From an uncultured Actinomycetes bacterium (GTDB lineage Bacteria > Actinomycetota > Acidimicrobiia > Acidimicrobiales > RAAP-2), in NCBI GenBank assembly GCA_903860915.1, contig CAIOSJ010000025.1:265597-329596 (forward strand): a DNA stretch of 64,000 bases. Reading direction: 5' to 3'. Positions 24,783 through 33,617 of the stretch are shown in pieces. The translations under genes were made by a program, and so were the position numbers. The notes under the pieces were generated by a model. That model did not search any database, was not told where the DNA came from, and worked only from the letters and a program-made list of their open reading frames with translations. Positions within the stretch are counted from its first letter, which is position 1; every line of letters begins with the position of its first letter.

Positions 24783-26228
24783 CTAGTAGCGGTAGGTGTC
24801 GGGCTTGTAGGGACCGTCCTGCGAGACGCCGATGTACTCGGCCTGCTCCTTGCTCAACTTGGTCAGCTTCACGCCCAGGGCGTCGAGGTGCAGACGGGCC
24901 ACCTTCTCATCGAGGTGCTTCGGCAAAACGTAGACACGGTTTTCGTAATTGGCGTTGTTTTGGAACAGCTCAATCTGAGCCATCACCTGGTTGGTGAAGG
25001 AGTTGCTCATCACGAAGCTGGGGTGGCCAGTGGCGTTGCCGAGATTGAAGAGTCGCCCCTCGCTCAAGACGATGATGGCCGTGCCGTTGGGGAAGATCCA
25101 CTTGTCGACCTGCGGCTTAATCGTTTCACGAACGACACCCGGTGCGCTGCCGAGTCCGGCGATGTCAATCTCGTTGTCGAAGTGCCCGATATTGGCCAAA
25201 ATTGCGTGGTGCTTCATCGACTTCATGTGATCAAGAGTGATGATGCCCATGTTCCCAGTGGCCGTGATGATGATGTCGGCGTAGGGGAGAGCCTCTTCGA
25301 GGGTCGTTACCTGGTAGCCGTCCATAGCGGCTTGGAGTGCGCAGATGGGGTCAATTTCGGTGACGATGACTCGAGCACCTTGTCCGCGGAGGGACTCGGC
25401 CGAACCCTTGCCCACGTCGCCGTAGCCGCACACAATGGCGACCTTGCCACCGATAAGAACATCGGTGGCTCGATTGAGCCCGTCGATGAGCGAGTGACGG
25501 CAACCGTACTTGTTGTCGAACTTCGACTTGGTGACGGCGTCATTGACGTTGATGGCCGGGAAGAGCAGAGTGCCGTCGCGCTCCATCTCGTAGAGGCGGT
25601 GCACGCCAGTCGTGGTTTCTTCCGACACTCCGATGATGCCCGGGGTCATGGCGGTAAAGAGCTTTTCGCCCGACGCTACGATTTTGGTCAGGAGCTGAAG
25701 AATAATGGCGTACTCTTCGCTGTCGGTAGCTCCGGCGGCCGGCACGAAGCCAGCGGTTTCAAATTCGAGACCCTTGTGGATGAGCAGGGTGGCGTCACCG
25801 CCATCGTCGAGAATCATGGTCGGTCCGGCGTGGTTCGGCCAACGCAGAATTTGGTCAGTGCACCACCAGTACTCCTCGAGGGTCTCGCCCTTCCAGGCGA
25901 ACACGGGGACACCCTGGGGGCTCTCGGGTGTTCCCGTCGGTCCAACGACAACGGCCGCGGCCGCGTGGTCCTGAGTCGAAAAGATGTTGCAACTGGCCCA
26001 GCGAACGTCGGCGCCGAGAGCGGTCAAGGTTTCGATGAGGACCGCGGTTTGGATGGTCATGTGCAACGAACCGGTGATGCGGGCTCCCGCAAGGGGCTTG
26101 GAAGTACCAAATTCCTTGCGCATAGCCATGAGGCCGGGCATTTCGTGTTCCGCGAGAACGATTTCGGCTCGGCCGTAGGCGGCCAGGGATAAATCAGCAA
26201 CTTTGTAGTCGAAAGATGCAGAGGTCAT
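24783..26228 (-). CDS. ahcY: S-adenosylhomocysteinase
   Basis: Hydrolyses S-adenosylhomocysteine to homocysteine and adenosine, closing the methyl cycle. The 481-residue length fits the NAD-dependent family. [15 protein letters not shown], the catalytic [11 protein letters not shown] segment with its Lys, the NAD-binding [15 protein letters not shown] and the C-terminal PDTYRY are all present. The ATG has a clear upstream ribosome binding site (CTAGGAGAAACTC). A leader with a bulged stem precedes it. The stop is followed by a 21-bp hairpin. Confidence 0.97.
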   Translation of the reverse strand: MTSASFDYKVADLSLAAYGRAEIVLAEHEMPGLMAMRKEFGTSKPLAGARITGSLHMTIQTAVLIETLTALGADVRWASCNIFSTQDHAAAAVVVGPTGTPESPQGVPVFAWKGETLEEYWWCTDQILRWPNHAGPTMILDDGGDATLLIHKGLEFETAGFVPAAGATDSEEYAIILQLLTKIVASGEKLFTAMTPGIIGVSEETTTGVHRLYEMERDGTLLFPAINVNDAVTKSKFDNKYGCRHSLIDGLNRATDVLIGGKVAIVCGYGDVGKGSAESLRGQGARVIVTEIDPICALQAAMDGYQVTTLEEALPYADIIITATGNMGIITLDHMKSMKHHAILANIGHFDNEIDIAGLGSAPGVVRETIKPQVDKWIFPNGTAIIVLSEGRLFNLGNATGHPSFVMSNSFTNQVMAQIELFQNNANYENRVYVLPKHLDEKVARLHLDALGVKLTKLSKEQAEYIGVSQDGPYKPDTYRY

Positions 26229-26245
26229 GAGTTTCTCCTAGGTGT

Positions 26246-26294
26246 GGATGTGTAACTGCCCGTGGCGCCGACCTCTGTCGTATTCGCCACATCC
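26246..26294 (-). promoter_or_regulatory. Structured leader of ahcY
   Basis: On the reverse strand GGATGTGGCG (26294-26285) can pair with CGCCAC (26267-26262) and CACATCC (26252-26246), giving a long stem with a bulge just before the ribosome binding site. Both pairings use the same bases, so alternatives are possible. A known SAH or SAM riboswitch core was not recognised. Confidence 0.3.
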
Positions 26295-26342
26295 ATCTTA
26301 CTGGCAATCCCGCGAAGCGGCTCACTCTCGGGGAGCTCTGGC

Positions 26343-27428
26343 CTAGTTGGCACCGTGACGGAACTCTACGACGTCGCCATCGTGCATGACGTAGTCCTTG
26401 CCCTCAATGCGCGCCTTACCGCCCGCTCGCACTGCCACCATGCTGCCAGCCGCCATGAGGTCATCGAAGGCCACCACTTCGGCCTTGATGAAGTTCTTTT
26501 GAAAGTCGGTGTGAATGACTCCCGCGGCCTCGGGCGCCGTAGCGCCCTGGCGAATAGTCCACGCGCGTGTCTCCTTGGGTCCCGCCGTGAGGAATGTTTG
26601 GAGTCCGAGAGCCGCGAAGCCCACGCGACTGAGTTGTGATAATCCCGCCTCACTCTGGCCGAAGGACTCCAACAGTTCTAGCGCCTCAGCTTCGTCGAGT
26701 CCCGACAGCTCGGACTCCAGCTTGGCGCATAGGACAATGGCCGGAGCGGGAGCTACGGAAGCCACGAGAGCCGCGCAACGAAGCTCGGCGCCGATGGTCT
26801 CCTCGTCGACGTTGAAGACGTAAATAAAAGGCTTGTCGGTGAGCAGGTGTAGTTCGCGCAGTAGGCTGCGATCGAGTTCGGGTCCGACGGCGGAAATGAC
26901 GCGCCCCTCGTTGAGGGCAGCACGTGCTTTTATGTATTCCCCGAGTCGCAGAGCGGCGTCGCCCACGTTGCGCTTGGCGTCACGCTCGAGCTTGCTGATT
27001 GCCTTGTCCACGGTCTGCAAGTCGGCGAGAATGAGCTCGGTCTCGATGGTGGCGACGTCGTTGGCAGGGTCGATTCGACCATCCACGTGAATGACGTCTT
27101 CGTCGACGAAGGCTCGCACTACTTCGCAGATGGCGTCAGATTCCCGAATGGAAGCGAGAAATTGGTTTCCCAGGCCCTCACCTTCGGAGGCGCCCTTGAC
27201 GATGCCCGCGATGTCGACGAAGGTGACGACCGCCGGCAAGATCTTCTCTGAGTGAAAGACAGTGGCTAATTTTGCCAGGCGCCCGTCGGGCACCGAGACA
27301 ATTCCAACGTTAGGTTCAATAGTCGCGAAGGGGTAGTTAGCCGCCAAAACGTCATTATTGGTGAGTGCGTTAAAAAGAGTTGACTTACCCACGTTGGGGA
27401 GTCCGACGATGCCAATTGAGAGTGCCAT
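26343..27428 (-). CDS. ychF: YchF/OLA1-family ribosome-binding GTPase/ATPase
   Basis: 361 residues from the ATG at 27428. The GTPase domain has G1 GLPNVGKST (9-17), the switch segment [10 protein letters not shown] and [16 protein letters not shown]. The C-terminal TGS-like domain follows ([22 protein letters not shown], ending [15 protein letters not shown]). It associates with ribosomes and stress pathways and prefers ATP in many bacteria. A longer frame reaching 27542 is open only in non-coding sequence and overlaps the divergent ABC gene. Confidence 0.96.
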   Translation of the reverse strand: MALSIGIVGLPNVGKSTLFNALTNNDVLAANYPFATIEPNVGIVSVPDGRLAKLATVFHSEKILPAVVTFVDIAGIVKGASEGEGLGNQFLASIRESDAICEVVRAFVDEDVIHVDGRIDPANDVATIETELILADLQTVDKAISKLERDAKRNVGDAALRLGEYIKARAALNEGRVISAVGPELDRSLLRELHLLTDKPFIYVFNVDEETIGAELRCAALVASVAPAPAIVLCAKLESELSGLDEAEALELLESFGQSEAGLSQLSRVGFAALGLQTFLTAGPKETRAWTIRQGATAPEAAGVIHTDFQKNFIKAEVVAFDDLMAAGSMVAVRAGGKARIEGKDYVMHDGDVVEFRHGAN

Positions 27429-27463
27429 AACGAGGTCGAGGCTACTGCCCCTACATTGGGAGA

Positions 27464-28225
27464 GTGTCACACCAAGATCTGCTGCGTTTAGAAGCCCTAA
27501 GGAAGAGCTTTGGCTCAACGGTGGCCCTGAGCGACACATCACTCAACGTGCAGCGAGGGTCCTTCGTTTCCATCGTGGGCCCCTCGGGTTGTGGCAAGTC
27601 CACCCTCTTCAATATGATTTCCGGACTCGAGCGTCCCGACGGTGGCTCCATTCTGATTGACGATCGCGATGTCACCACGCGGACGGGTCAGGTTGGCTAC
27701 ATGATGCAAAAAGACCTCCTCGTGCCCTGGCGCACGGTTCTCGGCAACATCACCTTGGGGGCACGACTCACTCGCCGCCTCACTTACGACGACCGTAGGC
27801 GGGCGGTGGACATCGCGCAACGGTACGGATTGGGAGATTTCCTGCACCACTACCCAATGGCTTTGTCCGGGGGTATGCGACAACGAGTAGCCCTCATGCG
27901 GACCCTAGCCCTCGATCACGAACTTCTCCTCCTTGATGAGCCCTTCGGAGCACTGGATGCGCAGACGAGATTCGAGATGCAGCAGTGGCTGCTCAGCGTG
28001 TGGCGAGAGAGCGAGCGCACCGTTCTGTTCATCACTCACGACGTGGACGAAGCCGTCTTTTTGTCAGATCGAGTGCTCGTAATGTCCTCACGTCCCGGCC
28101 GTGTGGTGGATGACATCACGATTGACCTCGAGCGACCTCGTACGCTCGGCACCTTGACATCGGCCGTTTTTAACGGCTACAAGAGTCAAATACTCGAGCA
28201 TCTTCACGGGCGGGTGGGCCCGTGA
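27464..28225 (+). CDS. ABC transporter ATP-binding protein, NitT/TauT class
   Basis: 253 residues: Walker A GPSGCGKST (39-47), a Q-loop in YMMQKDLLVPWRTV, signature LSGGMRQRV, Walker B LLLLDEPFG and the His switch FITHDVDEA. The MMQ...LLPW motif is typical of importers for nitrate, taurine, sulfonate or pyrimidine precursors. GTG start. It overlaps the permease by 4 bases (GTGA) and heads a run with permease, binding protein, ribokinase and nucleoside hydrolase. Confidence 0.94.
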   Translation: MSHQDLLRLEALRKSFGSTVALSDTSLNVQRGSFVSIVGPSGCGKSTLFNMISGLERPDGGSILIDDRDVTTRTGQVGYMMQKDLLVPWRTVLGNITLGARLTRRLTYDDRRRAVDIAQRYGLGDFLHHYPMALSGGMRQRVALMRTLALDHELLLLDEPFGALDAQTRFEMQQWLLSVWRESERTVLFITHDVDEAVFLSDRVLVMSSRPGRVVDDITIDLERPRTLGTLTSAVFNGYKSQILEHLHGRVGP

Positions 28226-29019
28226 AATCTCGCCTCCTGCGCAACGTTCTAGGGTCACTTCTTTCTTTCGTGCTGGTAATGGGTATCTGGCAGGCCATCG
28301 TGGTCTGGGGCCAGGTGGCGCCGTACATTGCCCCACGCCCCCTGGACGCCTTCCGCGCCATCAGCGGTGACTGGTCGACGTTGTGGCCGCTCACCCTGTG
28401 GACGCTTCGTGAAACGGTCTACGGATTTCTGGCTGGAGCGGTACTGGGTGTTGTTTTCGGCATCGTGATGCATAAAATTGCAATGCTACAACGGGTGCTG
28501 TATCCAATTTTGATCGTAACTCAGGCCATCCCCATTGTGGCCCTCGCGGCCCCGCTCGTCTTGATGTTGGGCTTCAACCTTGGACCGAAAATCGTCATTG
28601 TGGCCTGGATCGTGTTCTTCCCGGTCACCGTCAATGTCCTCGACGGACTCACTCACGTTGACGGCGACCTGCTGACCTTGGCTCGGGTACTCGGGGCTCG
28701 GCGCTGGCGAACATTTTTGGTTATCGAGGTTCCCGCCGCCATTGCCCCATTGTTCAGCGGTTTAAAAATTGGTGCGACCTACGCCGTGACGGGAGCCATC
28801 ATTGGCGAAATGGCCGCCTCCAGTGGATCGTCGCTAGCGCTCTATCAACACAACGCGAACGCGAACCTCAACGCGGCGGCCGTCTACGGCACCACTTTGA
28901 TCATGACGGCCATCGGCATTTCGTGGTTTCTGCTCATTGTGAGTCTCGAATTCTGGGCCACTCCCTGGCGTCGACGGGTGACCGCACGTCGACGTCGTAT
29001 CGGTGGTAAACATAAATAG
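28222..29019 (+). CDS. ABC transporter permease, NitT/TauT class
   Basis: 265 residues with six transmembrane helices. The EAA-type cytoplasmic loop reads RVLGARRWRTFLVIEVPAAIAPLFSG. It is the membrane channel for the adjacent ATPase (4-base overlap) and binding protein (19 bp downstream). In related systems, such permeases work with NMT1/THI5-like binding proteins that carry hydroxymethylpyrimidine or nucleoside-like ligands. Confidence 0.93.
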   Translation: MKSRLLRNVLGSLLSFVLVMGIWQAIVVWGQVAPYIAPRPLDAFRAISGDWSTLWPLTLWTLRETVYGFLAGAVLGVVFGIVMHKIAMLQRVLYPILIVTQAIPIVALAAPLVLMLGFNLGPKIVIVAWIVFFPVTVNVLDGLTHVDGDLLTLARVLGARRWRTFLVIEVPAAIAPLFSGLKIGATYAVTGAIIGEMAASSGSSLALYQHNANANLNAAAVYGTTLIMTAIGISWFLLIVSLEFWATPWRRRVTARRRRIGGKHK

Positions 29020-29038
29020 TTTTTTCAAGGGAGACCTC

Positions 29039-30037
29039 ATGTCACAACGTCAGATTCGTCGAGCCGTGCTTGCCCTCGCGATTGCTTCTTCGTCCATCGC
29101 CGTAGCGGGAGTTGCGGCCAGTGCGGCCACTCCGACGAATGTTCGTTTCGTCTACGACTTTCCGGGTCCTGATTTCGAGCTCACGCCCCTCGTTGTGGGA
29201 ATAACCGAAGGCATCTACCAGCAGGCGGGACTCAAGGTATCAGTCCTCTTCCCGCCTGATACCTCAACGACCTCAAAAATGCTGACGACGGGCTCCGCCG
29301 ACGTCGGCTTTATCACCACCTCCGATATGGCGGTCGCGGTGCAGGCCAAGGCTCCCTTGGTCTCTATCGCCAACTACTCCATGAGTAACAACTGGGGCCT
29401 GTTCGCAAAGCCCGGTTCAAAACTCACGCTCGCCAATCTCAAGGGTAAGAAGATTTTTTCTTGGGGTGATACTTGGACGAACGCCATGCTGCCTTTCGTA
29501 TTGAAGAAAGCCGGCCTTAAGGCGTCGGACGTTACCGTTGTGACCGCGAGCAATGACATTCCACTGCTCATGAGTGGGAAAATTGACTTCACCACATCCA
29601 CAAGTAATTACGGCATCCCAGGAATTTTGGAGGCCACGAAGGCGAGTCCCGTTTCCATTGTCGGCGCCGCCGCTGGCGTCCCCAACGTACCGGTCTGGGT
29701 CTACTCAGTAACGCGCGACTACGCGAAGAACCACCCCGCGACCGCTCGGGCTTTCCTGGCGGCCACCTTGAAGGCCACCCAGTGGGCGATCAAGAACCCC
29801 GCTAAAGCTGTGGCCGACTTCGTGAAGAAGTACCCAAAGAGTGGGTACAGCTCTTTTTACAGTACGAAGGGCTGGGGCATCACGGTGCCGTTGCTGACGA
29901 ACGCCCAAGGAAAGTTCTTCACGCAAACTGACGCGCAGTGGACTCTTTTGGCCAACGGTATGAAGAGCAATGGTCAGCTGAAGTCGGTACCCTCGGCGTC
30001 GACCTACTACACCAACGCGTTCATTCCCCAGCAGTAG
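29039..30037 (+). CDS. NMT1/THI5-like ABC substrate-binding protein
   Basis: 332 residues from the ATG at 29039, preceded by AAGGGAGAC. A signal peptide occupies about the first 30 residues (LALAIASSSIAVAGVAASAA) with a signal-peptidase-I-like site; no lipobox Cys is seen. The mature part starts VRFVYDFPGPDFELTPLVVGI, typical of NMT1/THI5-like binding proteins for pyrimidine precursors. SADVGFITTSDMAVAVQAKAP and a hinge segment follow. It completes the ABC importer of the two preceding genes. The ligand is probably a nucleoside or base, judged from the two downstream enzymes. Confidence 0.9.
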   Translation: MSQRQIRRAVLALAIASSSIAVAGVAASAATPTNVRFVYDFPGPDFELTPLVVGITEGIYQQAGLKVSVLFPPDTSTTSKMLTTGSADVGFITTSDMAVAVQAKAPLVSIANYSMSNNWGLFAKPGSKLTLANLKGKKIFSWGDTWTNAMLPFVLKKAGLKASDVTVVTASNDIPLLMSGKIDFTTSTSNYGIPGILEATKASPVSIVGAAAGVPNVPVWVYSVTRDYAKNHPATARAFLAATLKATQWAIKNPAKAVADFVKKYPKSGYSSFYSTKGWGITVPLLTNAQGKFFTQTDAQWTLLANGMKSNGQLKSVPSASTYYTNAFIPQQ

Positions 30038-30039
30038 TC

Positions 30040-30888
30040 ATGGCTGCAACCCCGAGGCTTGGGGTGGTGGGCAGCGCGAACGTTGACCTCGTGGTCTGGG
30101 TGGCCACGTTACCCGAGCCGGGAGAGACAATTCGGGCTCGTCGTTACGAGCGGCTCCCGGGAGGTAAGGGGGCCAACCAAGCCGCCGCCGCCGCCGCGCT
30201 CGGCATGGACACCTCCTTGTTCGCCGCCGTGGGTGGCGATGATGACGGCGCTTTTCTCAGAGACACACTCAACACCTACGGCGTTACTACGACGGGCGTG
30301 ACCGTGTCGTCGCGAGCGACGGGGCGGGCGCTTATTGCCGTCGACGAGGCGGGGGAGAACACCATAGTTATCATCGCTGGGGCCAACGAGACTGTCGATC
30401 TCAGAAATCAGCCCCTCGAAGAGTGCGACGTCGTACTGGCTCAGTGCGAGATTCCGGTTGCCGCCGTCATCGAAGCATCCCGGCGAGCTAAGAGATTCAT
30501 TCTGAACGTAGCCCCAGCGCTGGAGTTGCCGAGCGAAGTATTCCGAGCCTGCGAGGTGGTCATCGTGAACCACATCGAAGCGCGCAGTGTGCCCCTCGAA
30601 GACATTGAAAATTGTGTCATCACTGAAGGCGCCCAAGGGGCGAGGCTGTTGCGCCGCGGTGAAGAAATCTTCCGCTGCGTTCCACCGGAAGTCCACGCCG
30701 TTGACACCGTCGGTGCGGGTGATGCTTTTTGCGCGGCGCTCGCGGTTCACCTAGCTCGTGGTGGCGCACTGGTCGATGCTCTGCAGTACGCGACGACCGC
30801 GGGTGCCCTCGCTACCCTCGACGTCGGCGCCCAGGGTGCTCGACCAACTCACCAGGAGGTGCAACAGTGGCTCTCACGCGAATTGTGA
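30040..30888 (+). CDS. PfkB/ribokinase-family sugar kinase
   Basis: 282 residues from the ATG two bases after the binding-protein stop. The N-terminal GSANVDLV, LPGGKGANQAAAAAALG (PfkB signature 1) and C-terminal VDTVGAGDAFCAALAVHLARGG (signature 2 with catalytic Asp in GAGD) are clear. It probably phosphorylates ribose released by the adjacent nucleoside hydrolase. It overlaps that gene's start by 22 bases. Confidence 0.93.
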   Translation: MAATPRLGVVGSANVDLVVWVATLPEPGETIRARRYERLPGGKGANQAAAAAALGMDTSLFAAVGGDDDGAFLRDTLNTYGVTTTGVTVSSRATGRALIAVDEAGENTIVIIAGANETVDLRNQPLEECDVVLAQCEIPVAAVIEASRRAKRFILNVAPALELPSEVFRACEVVIVNHIEARSVPLEDIENCVITEGAQGARLLRRGEEIFRCVPPEVHAVDTVGAGDAFCAALAVHLARGGALVDALQYATTAGALATLDVGAQGARPTHQEVQQWLSREL

Positions 30889-31802
30889 TCGATACGGATC
30901 CTGGCGTTGATGATGCCGTGGCCATTTTGTTGGCGCTGGCGAGTCCGGAATTAGAGGTTCTGGGCATTACCTGTGTGGCGGGCAATGTTGACCTCGAAAA
31001 AACTACGCTCAACGCTCAACGCCTCGTTGCTCTGGCCGGGCGCAGCGATGTCCCTGTATTCCGTGGTTGCGCCGAGCCCTTGGCTGGACCGACGGGTACG
31101 GCAGCTGAAGTCCACGGTTTCGACGGCTTGGGGGACTTAGAGTGGCCCACGCCCAGGGTCGAAGTGAACGAACTCGGTGCCGTGGAATTTCTCTATCGAG
31201 AGTTAACGAGGGGCCGAGTGACCATCGTGGCCATCGGCCCGTTGACGAATCTCGCCACCCTGCTCGTGGAGTATCCCGATGCGGCAGACCTGGTGGAGCG
31301 TGTGGTTATCATGGGCGGGGCCTCGTTTCACGGAAACGTGACCGCGGCGGCTGAGTTCAATATTTGGGCGGACCCCGAAGCCGCCGCCATCGTCTTTAAT
31401 GCATCGTGGCGTATCGACGTGATGCCGCTTGACCTCACGCATCAGGCCTTCTTGACTGACGCCAACCTCGAGGAACTGCGCTCGTGGGGAACCGAAGTGG
31501 GACAGCGAGTCGCCGACATGTTGGAGCCCTACGCGGCCTTTCACCTCGAGTGGTATCAAAATCGTGATCTGATTATGCACGACGCCATGGCCGTTTACGA
31601 AGTCATCGACCCGACCGCGATAGTGAAAAGCGGCGTGGAGGTGGAGATTGAAACTGACGGTCTCTTCTCTCGTGGCGCAACTCATTTTTCGAGGAGCCAT
31701 CGGCACGCCACGAGTACTACGCGGGTGGGGACCTTCGTGGATAACGATCGTTTTGTGGATCTCTTGAAGTCTCGACTGGCGACCTTGAGATCTCCCAACT
31801 GA
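30867..31802 (+). CDS. Inosine-uridine-preferring nucleoside hydrolase family
   Basis: Cleaves the N-glycosidic bond of nucleosides to base and ribose. The 311 residues begin at GTG 30867 with a textbook AGGAGGT seven bases upstream. The Ca2+-binding motif DTDPGVDDA (9-17) is intact, followed by VAIGPLTNLA, VIMGGASFHGNVT and EFNIWADPEAA, all typical. A longer frame to 30729 is inside ribokinase. The order transporter-kinase-hydrolase makes this a nucleoside import and ribose salvage unit. Confidence 0.95.
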   Translation: MALTRIVIDTDPGVDDAVAILLALASPELEVLGITCVAGNVDLEKTTLNAQRLVALAGRSDVPVFRGCAEPLAGPTGTAAEVHGFDGLGDLEWPTPRVEVNELGAVEFLYRELTRGRVTIVAIGPLTNLATLLVEYPDAADLVERVVIMGGASFHGNVTAAAEFNIWADPEAAAIVFNASWRIDVMPLDLTHQAFLTDANLEELRSWGTEVGQRVADMLEPYAAFHLEWYQNRDLIMHDAMAVYEVIDPTAIVKSGVEVEIETDGLFSRGATHFSRSHRHATSTTRVGTFVDNDRFVDLLKSRLATLRSPN

Positions 31803-31820
31803 AAGAACTTTCAGTTGGGA
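31793..31820 (+). terminator. Hairpin overlapping the nucleoside hydrolase stop
   Basis: TCCCAACTGAAAG and its exact inverse (31808-31820) are 2 bp apart, a 13-bp repeat that includes the stop codon at 31800-31802. It is a U-less stop-codon hairpin, likely a 3'-end processing or termination signal for the salvage operon. Confidence 0.6.
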
Positions 31821-31878
31821 GGCGGTGACGCTGAACTGGGCGGAGAACTCTCTGGCACACTGGTAGGGGAGGTGCGGT

Positions 31879-32262
31879 ATGAGGATAAGAAATCTTGGAT
31901 CATGGTTAGCCACTGCGGTATTCAGCGCGGGTGCTGGAGTCGGACTAGTTGCCGTGACGTACCATCACCCCCTGCGTTCCGCCCCCGTGGCCGTGAGTGC
32001 GCCAGTGAAGCGCAGCGACGTTGCACCGCGGGTGGAGTCGCCAGCCAAAGTCTTGCGTCCATCGGCAGTGGTTCACCCTACGGCTAATGCGGAGAGGTTG
32101 GCGGGAGACGCCACGACCAGCACCACGCCGCCCACGAGTGATGTCGCGACCACAACAACAGTTCCCTCCAAGCCACAGGGTGAGGGCGAATCCGGCGATG
32201 ACGAGCCATCGTGGTCGGCGGACCAGGGCGAAAACCAGTCCGGGGATAACTCGTCTAGATAG
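31879..32262 (+). CDS. Small membrane-anchored Thr/Pro-rich protein
   Basis: 127 residues from an ATG with GGGGAGGTGCGGT upstream. One N-terminal helix (about 8-27: WLATAVFSAGAGVGLVAVTY) precedes a low-complexity extracellular tail of Val/Pro/Ala, then TTSTTPPTS and a polar Glu/Gly/Asp-rich end. It resembles a wall-spanning linker or stalk. No domain or enzyme motif is present; real gene status rests on the ribosome binding site and the signal-anchor. It is flanked by the salvage operon and a secreted cluster. Confidence 0.65.
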   Translation: MRIRNLGSWLATAVFSAGAGVGLVAVTYHHPLRSAPVAVSAPVKRSDVAPRVESPAKVLRPSAVVHPTANAERLAGDATTSTTPPTSDVATTTTVPSKPQGEGESGDDEPSWSADQGENQSGDNSSR

Positions 32263-32308
32263 AGTCCTCGCCTCCTGTTCGTCATCCTTCGGAAACTAGG
32301 AAGGGTGC

Positions 32309-33592
32309 TTGTACTGTGGGAGGGTGATTAAGCCCAGTACGCGTGGATATTTTCCCAGTTCGTGGCCCGGTGAGGATGGTGGTGCTCGTCGCCGGCAAGT
32401 TCCCGTTGGCGCGACTCTCAGCGATACTCCCTACGAATTAACGGCCTCCCGATTCGCTCCGTTGTCGACCATGGTCGTCCAAAGGGGCGATGAGGAGTTC
32501 TATCTGCTCTGTCACACCGGTGGCGATGATGCAGTGAGTTGGGTGGAGCAAATTCACCCAGAAACTCTCGAGGTGCTGCGTCGATCTGTTGATCTCCCCG
32601 CGGGACCGACGTGGCCCGGGGGTGTGGCCGTTCACGCCAATGGCTCGCTCTACGTCACCTTCGGGAAATTTGTGCACCGCTTGTTGAGTGATCTCACACT
32701 GGTGCAGTCATTGGAATTACCCCGACACCGACCGTATAACTCCCTCGTGATCACTGACGATGGAACTCTTATCATGAAGGATTTTGGTGGCCTACGACCC
32801 GGCGATACCGAAGCGGATACCGCGGCGGACTGTGAGATCTGCGCCATTGATCCCGAGACCCTTCTCGTCCTTGACACACTCACGCTTTCCGAAGCCTCCG
32901 TGGCTCGACTGAGTGCCGAGGCCAACGCCATCTACGTGGTCGGCACGACCTCACTGTGGCGTGTGAACTGGTCCCCCAAAGGTCGACGACTCACACTCGA
33001 CGACTCTTTCCATCCCCGTTATTTGCTCGCTGAGGGTGAGGGTTTCGGCTGGGACGCTGTAGTGGTTGACGGCGCCGCGTGGTTCCTCAATAACGGGGCC
33101 GGAAGCCAGCGCTATCACGGCTCGCTCCTCGGGGTGGGAGAAGCCAACGCCCCCCAGTGCGTGATTCGCGTTGACCTTACTTCGGGTGAAGTCGCTCGCT
33201 TTGAGATCAATAATCAAGATCACGCCGTGGTGGCCAACCCACCCGCGGTCGACGCGCAACGCGGAATCGTCATTGGCTACGACAGCGGAAACGGCGTGGT
33301 CACGGCGTGGAATTACCGACGCGGTGAACGCCTCTGGAGCCGCACACTCAATCACGGCGGGCACCCGCTGTTATTCGAAGAGACGGGCCGAGTCGTCCTC
33401 GGTGATTTTGACGCGACTCGTGGCGAAGAAGACCTGGTGTCGCTCGACGTTGCGACGGGTGAGGAGATATGGCGCTGTCCGACTGGCTCGACGCTCCAGT
33501 CGGTCCTCTTCCACGCTCCGGGTCTAGGAGAGTCCATCTTTTACTGCTCTTTTACGACAATTTCACGACTTGGTCCTTCGACGAGCAAATGA
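32309..33592 (+). CDS. Beta-propeller-like (PQQ/WD-type) unknown protein
   Basis: 427 residues. Repeating beta-strand units with acidic/polar turns (SLYVTFGKFVHRLL, LVITDDGTLIMKD, ICAIDPETLLVLD, AIYVVGTTSLWRV, IRVDLTSGEVARFE, VTAWNYRRGERLW, LVSLDVATGEEIW) resemble PQQ-like propeller blades. No signal peptide or catalytic motif is seen, so a scaffold or sensor role is possible. The start is TTG 32309 with AGGAAGG upstream; GTG 32324 is an alternative. The gene stands alone before an SGNH hydrolase. Confidence 0.75.
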   Translation: MYCGRVIKPSTRGYFPSSWPGEDGGARRRQVPVGATLSDTPYELTASRFAPLSTMVVQRGDEEFYLLCHTGGDDAVSWVEQIHPETLEVLRRSVDLPAGPTWPGGVAVHANGSLYVTFGKFVHRLLSDLTLVQSLELPRHRPYNSLVITDDGTLIMKDFGGLRPGDTEADTAADCEICAIDPETLLVLDTLTLSEASVARLSAEANAIYVVGTTSLWRVNWSPKGRRLTLDDSFHPRYLLAEGEGFGWDAVVVDGAAWFLNNGAGSQRYHGSLLGVGEANAPQCVIRVDLTSGEVARFEINNQDHAVVANPPAVDAQRGIVIGYDSGNGVVTAWNYRRGERLWSRTLNHGGHPLLFEETGRVVLGDFDATRGEEDLVSLDVATGEEIWRCPTGSTLQSVLFHAPGLGESIFYCSFTTISRLGPSTSK

Positions 33593-33617
33593 ACTTCATC
33601 GGTCGTAGGCTCAGGGA

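Noticed and set aside
24888..26192. 434-codon open frame opposite ahcY
   Set aside because: Shadow of ahcY; composition follows the antisense of a conserved enzyme and no family motif appears.
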